64,000 bases of DNA from Bog-473 sp963728845 (GTDB lineage Bacteria; Actinomycetota; Acidimicrobiia; Acidimicrobiales; RAAP-2): assembly GCA_963728845.1 (NCBI GenBank), contig CAVSLS010000015.1, positions 1 through 64,000 on the forward strand, read 5' to 3'. The translations under genes were made by a program, and so were the position numbers. Positions 58,266 through 64,000 of this stretch are shown piece after piece. Within the stretch, counting starts at the first letter, position 1. Each line of letters starts with the position of its first letter. A model generated the notes under the pieces. It saw only the letters and a program-made list of their open reading frames with translations. It did not search any database and was not told where the DNA came from.

Positions 58266-58950
58266 GCGACGACACGAGAGAGCGAGGCTGTCCGCAGTAC
58301 TCGGACGACCTGGCGGAGCTGGCGCTCGGCGTGCTGACGGGGCGGGACCGGGCACGGGTCCTGTCGCACGTGGAGTCCTGCCAGCGCTGCGCCGACGAGC
58401 TCGAGCAGCTGTCCCGGGTGGCCGACACCGTCGTGCAGGCGGCCCCCGAGGTGGAACCCCCGGTCGGGTTCGAGGTCCGCCTCCTCGAGCGGATGGGCGT
58501 CGCCACCGTGGATCACAAGCGGCACCGACGCTTCCGGGCGTCGCGGTTCGTGCCGCTCGGGGTGGCCGCCGCCGTGGTCGCCCTGGGCCTCGGCCTCGGC
58601 CTGACGCTGACGTCCTCGCCCGCACCCACCACCTCGGCGCAGTCGCACCGTTCGCGGAGGGGTCTCGGCCGCACCTGGTCGCAGAACGGCGTGGCGGTCG
58701 GCCAGGTCGAGCGCCTTCGGCGGCTGCCAAGCCCTGGATGTCGATGACGCTGGCCGATTCGCCGGCCCGGGGCACGGTCATGTGCGCCGTGACCACCAAG
58801 GACGGCGTCACCCACTGGGTCGGGTCCTTCGTCGCCCGCAAGGGTTACGGGGCGTGGGTCGCCCCGCTGCACGTCAGCCCGTCGTCGATCCGCACCGCCG
58901 AGGTGGTCTCGCCCAGCGGGACGGTGATCGCCACCGCCACGCTGGGCTGA
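58262..58950 (+). CDS. Zinc-finger (ZAS) anti-sigma factor, membrane anchored (frameshifts)
   Basis: N-terminus: ELALGVLTGRDRARVLSHVESCQRCADELEQL, where H-x3-C-x2-C is the ZAS zinc motif that clamps ECF sigma factors. A single membrane segment follows (PLGVAAAVVALGLGLGLTL). After shifts near 58645 and 58720 the outside domain reads KPWMSMTLADSPARGTVMCAVTTKDG and VVSPSGTVIATATLG, similar to the C-terminus of anti-sigma K-type proteins. It senses an unknown signal. Its stop is seven bases from the convergent ahcY stop. Confidence 0.88.
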
Positions 58951-58957
58951 CGCACCC

Positions 58958-60401
58958 TCAGTACCGGTAGGTGTCGGGCTTGTAGGGCCCGTGCACCGGC
59001 ACGCCGATGTAGTCGGCCTGCTCCTGGGTCAGCGTGGTGAGCTTCACGCCCAGCGCGTCGAGGTGCAGCCTCGCCACCTTTTCGTCGAGATGCTTGGGCA
59101 GCACGTAGACGTCGTTCACGTACTGGCCGGTCTGGGTGAACAACTCGATCTGCGCCATCGTCTGGTTGGTGAACGAGTTCGACATGACGAAGCTCGGGTG
59201 CCCGGTCGCGTTGCCCAGGTTGAGCAGGCGCCCCTCCGACAGGATGATGATGGCGTGGCCGTCGGGGAACACCCACTTGTCGACCTGGGGCTTGATGTTC
59301 ACCCGCTCGACCCCCGGGGTCTTCGCCAGTCCGGCCATGTCGATCTCGTTGTCGAAGTGCCCGATGTTCCCCACGATGGCCTGGTGCTTCATGCCGGCCA
59401 TGTGCGCGGCCGTGATGATGTCCTTGTTGCCGGTCGTCGTGATGATGATGTCCGCCTCGGGCAGGATGTCCTCGAGCGTCGTGACCTGGAAGCCCTCCAT
59501 GGCGGCCTGCAGGGCGCAGATCGGGTCGACCTCCGTCACGACGACGCGGGCGCCCTGGCCGGCGAGCGACTGCGCGCAGCCCTTGCCGACGTCGCCGTAG
59601 CCGCAGACGACGGCCACCTTGCCGCCGATCAGCACGTCGGTGGCGCGGTTGATGCCGTCGACCAGCGAGTGGCGGCAGCCGTACTTGTTGTCGAACTTCG
59701 ACTTGGTCACCGAGTCGTTGACGTTGATGGCCGGGAACAAGAGCTCGCCTCTCTTGGCCATCTCGGCCAGCCGGTGGACGCCGGTCGTCGTCTCCTCCGT
59801 GACGCCCTTGATCCCGTTGGCGATGGACGTCCAGCGCCCCGGGTCCTCTGCCAGGTTGCGGGCCGAGAAGGCCGAGGACGACCGCGAACTCCTCCGACCC
59901 GGCCGTCGAGGGATCGGGAACGGCGCCCGCCTTCTCGAACTCGACACCCTTGTGCACCAGCAGCGTGGCGTCGCCGCCGTCGTCGAGGATCATGTTGGGA
60001 CCGCCCTCACCGGGCCACAGCAGGGCCTGCTCGGTGCACCACCAGTACTCCTCGAGCGTCTCGCCCTTCCAGGCGAAGACGGGCACGCCCTTGGGGTCGC
60101 CGGCCGTGCCGTCGGGCCCGACGGCGACGGCCGCCGCCGCGTGGTCCTGGGTCGAGAAGATGTTGCAGCTGGCCCAGCGCACGCGAGCGCCGAGCGCCGT
60201 CAACGTCTCGATCAGCACCGCCGTCTGCACGGTCATGTGCAGCGAGCCGGTGACGCGGGCGCCGGCCAGGGGCTGGCTGGCGGCGTATTCGGCCCGCATG
60301 GCCATGAGGCCGGGCATCTCGTGTTCGGCCAGCTCGATCTCCTTGCGGCCGAACGCGGCCAGGGAGAGGTCGGCAACCTTGTAGGGAGGGGGGGAAGTCA
60401 T
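58958..60401 (-). CDS. ahcY: Adenosylhomocysteinase (one frameshift)
   Basis: The joined protein of about 480 residues shows YKVADLSLAAFGRKEIELAEHEMPGLMAMR, GARVTGSLHMTVQTAVLIETL, CNIFSTQDHAAAA, then after a shift near 59880 GVTEETTTGVHRLAEM, INVNDSVTKSKFDNKYGCRHSL with catalytic Lys/Asp/Cys, the NAD site VCGYGDVGKGCAQSL, VGNIGHFDNEIDM and the C-terminal GPYKPDTYRY that closes the NAD pocket. It splits S-adenosylhomocysteine to adenosine and homocysteine, feeding MetH. The gene is nearly always required, so the frameshift is probably a sequence error. ATG 60401 has GGAG five bases upstream. Confidence 0.95.
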
Positions 60402-60482
60402 GACAGCTCCTTTGGGTCGGATGAACGTGCGCAGGCGCGCAAAATTTGCGGCGGGCCGGACGGCGGAAGCGCAACGCACGTG

Positions 60483-60524
60483 CTCCGACCTCTGTCGGAG
60501 GCCGCGTACCCAACCCAGATAATA
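60483..60524 (-). promoter_or_regulatory. ahcY -10 box and 5' leader hairpin
   Basis: TATTAT on the minus strand (60519-60524) would start a leader of about 110 bases before ATG 60401. A perfect 7-bp hairpin CTCCGAC/GTCGGAG (60483-60489 with 60494-60500) lies early in it. I could not match the leader to the SAH riboswitch consensus from memory. Confidence 0.4.
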
Positions 60525-60618
60525 GGACGACCACGGGGGCCGGGGGGCACATTCCCCCGAACAGCGCCTCACGGGGCCCTCAGCCGGGTCCTTCCCCTGC
60601 TCGGCGGGCAAGCAATGG

Positions 60619-60624
60619 CATAGT
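60619..60624 (+). promoter_or_regulatory. -10-like box of the J-domain-Mrr gene
   Basis: CATAGT lies six bases before GTG 60631. Confidence 0.3.
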
Positions 60625-60630
60625 TGGAGC

Positions 60631-61704
60631 GTGGGGAGTGACACGTACTACGACATCTTGGGCGTGTCGTCCGCTGCCCCGCCGGACGAGGTCAGGGCGA
60701 AATACCGCAAGCTGATCCAAAGGATCCACCCCGACCTCGACGGCCCGGCCGCGCTCTTCCGCCAAGTCCAGGAGGCGTACGAGGTGCTGTCGGACCCCAC
60801 GCGTCGCGCCGCGTACGACCGGACGCTCCGTGGCGGAGCCGCACCGCAGCCACCCGGGGGGCAGAAGGCCCAAGCCCAGGAGGCGGCGTCCTCCCGGTCA
60901 GCGGGCCGCTCCGCCCCGGGTCCGGGACGATCGGGCGCGCCGCGGTCCGGTGGAGCTGGTCCACAAGCCCCCAGCCGGCGAACCTCGAGGCGCGAAATCA
61001 TCCGTTCGAGCTTGCGCCGGCACCCTGCTCGCGTCGTCGCCATGGTCGGCGCCGTTCTGCTCGTCCTCGGTGCCGCGGCGATGGGGCCGGCCGGCCTCGG
61101 CCTGCTCGTGCTGGGGACGTGTGCGCTCGCCGTGGCGGGTGTGGCGGGACTCGGCGGTCGGGGGGCGAAGGAGTGCGAGGCATACCAACGCTCCGGCATG
61201 AGCGCGATCGACGCCATGACGAGCCGCCAGCTCGAGCGTCTCCTCGAGCACCTGTTCGCCAACAGGGGGTACCGTGTTGCCCGGCTCCGTGTTCGGCGGG
61301 ACTCCCGCGCCGACCTGCTCCTCGATCTTCCGCACGGTCGCACGATCGTGCAGGTGAAGCACTGGAGCGGCATGGTCCGACTGGACACCGTGCACCAGGC
61401 CGTCCTGGCGAAGGCTCACTACGGCGTCGCTCGGGCACTCGTGGTCACATCGTCGAACTACTCCTTGGAGGCGGTGGCGGAGGCGAACTCCAACGGTGTC
61501 ACGTTGTGGAACCGAGCCGCCTTGGAGGTCGAGCTCTCCGCCTTTCGCGGCGACTCGCTCGCGTCAGGCGTGAAGCGGTTCTCCGCAGACGTGCACGCCG
61601 GAACCCTGATGATCCTCGGTTCTCTGGCGACGCTCCTGGTGGCCCTGCTTGCGGGCGGCGCCAGAGCGCGGAGCAAGCTGGCGGCGACGCGGCGTCGTCG
61701 CTGA
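60631..61704 (+). CDS. J-domain protein fused to membrane segments and an Mrr-like nuclease domain
   Basis: The 357-residue protein, frame intact, has: a J domain (1-67) with the essential HPD at 33-35 and a QEAYEVLSDPTRRAAYD helix; a flexible Gly/Pro/Ser linker (68-120); two membrane segments (134-175); a restriction-endonuclease-like domain (190-300) with AMTSRQLERLLEHLF and NRGYRV as in Mrr_cat, Asp228 in ADLLLD and Gln241-Val-Lys243 in IVQVKHW as the PD-(D/E)xK-type core; and a last hydrophobic segment (325-343). J domains recruit Hsp70; Mrr domains cut DNA. The combination suggests a membrane-tethered nuclease controlled by DnaK, possibly in defence or DNA uptake; this is inference. No partner gene is adjacent. 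Confidence 0.85.
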   Translation: MGSDTYYDILGVSSAAPPDEVRAKYRKLIQRIHPDLDGPAALFRQVQEAYEVLSDPTRRAAYDRTLRGGAAPQPPGGQKAQAQEAASSRSAGRSAPGPGRSGAPRSGGAGPQAPSRRTSRREIIRSSLRRHPARVVAMVGAVLLVLGAAAMGPAGLGLLVLGTCALAVAGVAGLGGRGAKECEAYQRSGMSAIDAMTSRQLERLLEHLFANRGYRVARLRVRRDSRADLLLDLPHGRTIVQVKHWSGMVRLDTVHQAVLAKAHYGVARALVVTSSNYSLEAVAEANSNGVTLWNRAALEVELSAFRGDSLASGVKRFSADVHAGTLMILGSLATLLVALLAGGARARSKLAATRRRR

Positions 61705-61964
61705 CGACGGAGTGCTCCATCAGTCCTCGAATCAGTTCGCCACCCTGAAAGTGATTCCGGGGGTGATTCCCGGGCTGATGCTGCGGGCGCCAGACGAGTT
61801 GGGCCGCTCCCGACCTCGAGCGCTTCGCGCTCCGACGTGCTCGCCCACAGGACCGCGTTCGGCGCTCCCGACCGAATTGCCTGCTGCTCGGCAGCGTCAG
61901 CCCGCCTCTGGCAGAGCCGCGTGAAAGCGTTGGCGTTGGCGCCATTGACGATTCGGGGCGCTAT

Positions 61965-62130
61965 TTAGAACTGCTCTTCCACTGCGAGCGACCAATAGTT
62001 CTGCAGAACCGAAGGAGGGAGTTGCGAACACAGATAGTTGGTGCCAGTGGACGCGAAGTGGACATTGATGAGGAAGAGCGATGCCCACCGCGCATCGCCC
62101 GCGGTTTGCCCGCCGCTGATCGGACCAAGC
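61965..62130 (-). pseudogene. Fragment of an acyltransferase-3 (OafA/YrhL-like) protein
   Basis: The minus strand reads ASLFLINVHFASTGTNYL, QLPPSVLQNYWSLAVEEQF and then TAA at 61965-61967. The SLAVEEQF motif and preceding W-H-S pattern are typical of the third to fifth segments of membrane acyltransferase-3 proteins, which O-acetylate surface polysaccharides. Both sides of the gene are missing. Confidence 0.65.
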
Positions 62131-62193
62131 AACGCGAGCGACGGTGAAGGACTCGGTGATGCCCAGCCCGTTGAAGGCGGGTGGCGCGAGCCA

Positions 62194-62341
62194 CTACGCG
62201 CCCGAGGCCACCTTGTCGGCCCGCTGCTTGCTCGCCGCCAGGAGCTCACGGCGGCTGGAGATGAACTGGTCGAGCTCAGCGGCGCGGGTCTTGGGCAGCT
62301 TGAAGCTCCCCCTGATGGCCGGGTTCTCGGGGTCGACGATG
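62194..62341 (-). pseudogene. Unidentified coding fragment
   Basis: A minus-strand stretch reads SIVDPENPAIRGSFKLPK and continues charged and helical (ELDQFISSRRELLAASKQ) to TAG at 62194-62196. The codon pattern looks coding, but there is no start nearby and I do not recognise the family. Confidence 0.3.
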
Positions 62342-62545
62342 CTGACCCGGCACGACGTGCGTCTGACAGGTCCCTGTCGAGGTCCGTCGCGACCGCATCA
62401 AGACGGACTGCTTGACTTGCGCCATCGAACAATGCTGCACCACGTCGGCCGCAGAGAGAACCAGTGGCCAGTCCAGGTGGGTGTGGCTCAGTGCAGTCGA
62501 TCACCTGCACCGTAAACAAGTCCGGCCACGCGGCAGAAGCCGTTG

Positions 62546-64000
62546 TTAGTTTGAGACGGTGATGGAGACACCTGCACTTGTCCCACTGAACCCGCCGGCG
62601 TCGTAGGCGACGCCCTGCAGCTGGTACGTGCCGTTGGCCACCGTAGTCGTGTTCCAACGTGTGAGCCATCCGAAAGGAGTAGGGGCGGCGGTACCGATCA
62701 GCGCGTTATGTTGTGATACTCCGGTCAAATAGAACTTGACTTGGGTCACATTGAAGTAGCCCGTCGCCTTGGCATCAAGCAGCGCAGTGCCCGACAATCT
62801 GGCGCCGTTCGCAGGTATGAATAGGTGCGTGACCAACTTCGGAAAGGTTTCACCATTGCCACCCGATACGGGGGCGACGTGGACCTGGTCCATCAGAAGA
62901 CGCTGTTTGACATGGAACCAGGCGGTCACACCACCTGACTCGACGGGGGAACCGATCGCGGCGGTGACATAGCTGACAACAGCAGCGGGATACCGGCCTT
63001 TCGGAAAGACGATGACCGTCTGGACATCATATTTGCGGAGAAACACACGGAGAGCCGTGAGATTGCCCTTTGAGAGGGGCGACGTTTGTCTTGTGCCGTT
63101 GGCATGGAACGCGGCGTCGAAGATGGCCTGAACAGTTTTGGGCTTCAGGACGGAGGGGCTAGCAGTGCCACCGTGGCGGCCTGCCGGCAACGGGAACCAC
63201 CCGTAACCTCCGATCAGCTTGAAGCGCATGCCAGCAACGGCTTGGTCGAGCATTACGTTGTGGGGTGGTTGGAAGAACAGGCCACCTGAGAGGTCCGGAT
63301 AGGGATACGCAAGGACCACGCTCCCGCTGGAATGGCCTCAACGGCTGCAGACGTGAAGAGGGACGGCACATTCGTCGGGGTCGTCGGCTGCGTGTGACGT
63401 GGTACCAACGGGATCACCGCGGCCGCCGTTATGGTTGCCAACGCCCCCACCGCGGCAACGATGCTCCATCTCTGGGACAGCCATGCGGGACTACGCGATC
63501 GCCTGATCCGTCGCCAGAGCTCGTCGAGCCCAATCGCGAACATCCCCGCCGCGAACAGCGCGGTATAGAGCGAGAACCGGACCGGGACAAAGCCCCTGAC
63601 AACGGGGAGGTGTTCGAACACCACGAAGGGAAGACGGATTGGTGTTTCGTGACCATCGACCCAGAGACGGGGGCCCAGGGACAGGACAAAGGCGATCAGC
63701 GCCAGTACCCCAGCGAAGAGGATCGTCCTTCGTTTGCGGAGGAAAACCGCGAACAACGCGAGGGCAAGCACCAGCGGAAGCCCGAGATAGAGGGCCGACG
63801 TCGACCCGGACCATTGGTGTGCTATCGCCGTCAGCCGCGTTGTACCGAGCCATTCGGAGCTCGGCACGATCGCTCCGAGCGAGTCGCTCGGATACTGCGT
63901 CGAACCCGACAGGTAGACCGGTGTTCCCCCCTTGATGCTTTGCGGGCCGGCAAACGAGAACAGCAATGGATAGAAGAGCAGTAGTCCGCCCACACCGAGG
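62546..64000 (-). CDS. Membrane glycosyltransferase-like protein with C-terminal Ig-like domain (5' partial, one frameshift)
   Basis: The start lies beyond the right edge. The visible N-terminal part has at least four membrane segments (LLLFYPLLFSFAG, LYLGLPLVLALALFAVFL, ILFAGVLALIAFVLSL, VAAVGALATITAAAVI). After a shift near 63322 a soluble part begins VVLAYPYPDLSGGLFFQPPHN and ends in a bacterial Ig-like domain (PANGARLSGTALLDAKATG, VTQVKFYLTG, NGTYQLQGVAYDAGGFSGTSAG). The layout fits GT-C-like or YfhO-like proteins of the outer membrane face that move sugars. The tail probably faces outside. Function uncertain. Confidence 0.6.

Larger units (their letters stand above)
61705..62545. other. 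Gene remnants and non-coding DNA
   Basis: No complete gene is present in this 840-base gap. It holds two minus-strand coding fragments, listed separately, and a 6-bp hairpin GAGCGC-TTC-GCGCTC (61818-61832). AT content is slightly higher than average. Confidence 0.6.

Noticed and set aside
60402..60530. SAH riboswitch upstream of ahcY
   Set aside because: A hairpin and a plausible leader exist, but the conserved core sequences of the SAH riboswitch were not found.

Overview
The window is high-GC DNA (about 70% by eye) with frequent GTG starts, many 4-base ATGA/GTGA gene overlaps and actinobacterial gene types: CtaG, a PduO-type cobalamin adenosyltransferase, an AccA3-like biotin carboxylase/carrier protein, luciferase-like (F420/FMN) oxidoreductases, a mycothiol-type PIG-L deacetylase and an ECF sigma/ZAS anti-sigma pair. 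I infer an actinomycete-phylum bacterium, possibly of class Acidimicrobiia; no rRNA or tRNA is present to test this.

Layout. 1-3.7 kb: a GT2-deacetylase fusion, a frameshifted GAF-GGDEF protein and a small membrane protein. 3.7-7.8 kb: metH divergent from a cobalamin adenosyltransferase. 7.8-17.5 kb: glycosyltransferase, nitroreductase, rhodanese-MoeB, a membrane protein, then a methyltransferase/hydrolase/aldo-keto reductase run and ctaG. 17.4-24.3 kb: acyl-CoA metabolism (VOC protein, B12-dependent mutase large subunit, M20 hydrolase, biotin carboxylase, divergent biotin ligase). 24.4-31.3 kb: a sugar-nucleotide and glycan operon (rmlB, rmlD, ugd, UDP-xylose synthase type, two GT2 enzymes, an aspartyl-protease-like protein). 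31.3-34.5 kb: ArsR/SRPBCC pair, SDR and LLM oxidoreductase.

34.6-41.6 kb is the most unusual part. A YtrA-like GntR regulator, ABC ATPase and permease operon is interrupted inside the Walker A codons of the ATPase by about 4.6 kb of decayed mobile DNA. The insert starts with a serine-integrase N-terminal remnant, contains ISNCY-like and IS110 transposase relics and a frameshifted HNH endonuclease, and includes an AT-rich stretch with T-only homopolymers up to 21 bases. Both junctions share AA, and rejoining the insert ends gives arms with matching ATTAA ends exactly 17 bases from that AA, as expected of a serine-integrase attP.

41.6-49.2 kb: quinone oxidoreductase, GNATs, tag, acyl-CoA synthetase, aldehyde dehydrogenase, SDR and hydrolase. 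49.2-50.0 kb: no gene, but a run of GNRA-capped mini-hairpins that may be an RNA. 50-54 kb: an overlapping LLM/thiolase/KAS III/nucleotidyltransferase operon. 54-57.3 kb: thioesterase, threonine aldolase, LLM enzyme and PIG-L deacetylase, ending in an 18-bp tandem repeat that contains the stop codon. 57.6-61.7 kb: sigma/anti-sigma pair, ahcY, and a J-domain-membrane-Mrr nuclease fusion. 61.7-64 kb: gene remnants and a membrane protein with an Ig-like tail, cut by the window edge.

Two global features matter for any reader. About two dozen genes, including ahcY, carry one or more single-base frameshifts while their conserved motifs are intact, so sequencing or assembly indels are likely. Many operon-leading genes have a TANNNT -10 box 6-8 bases before the start codon, which points to leaderless transcription.
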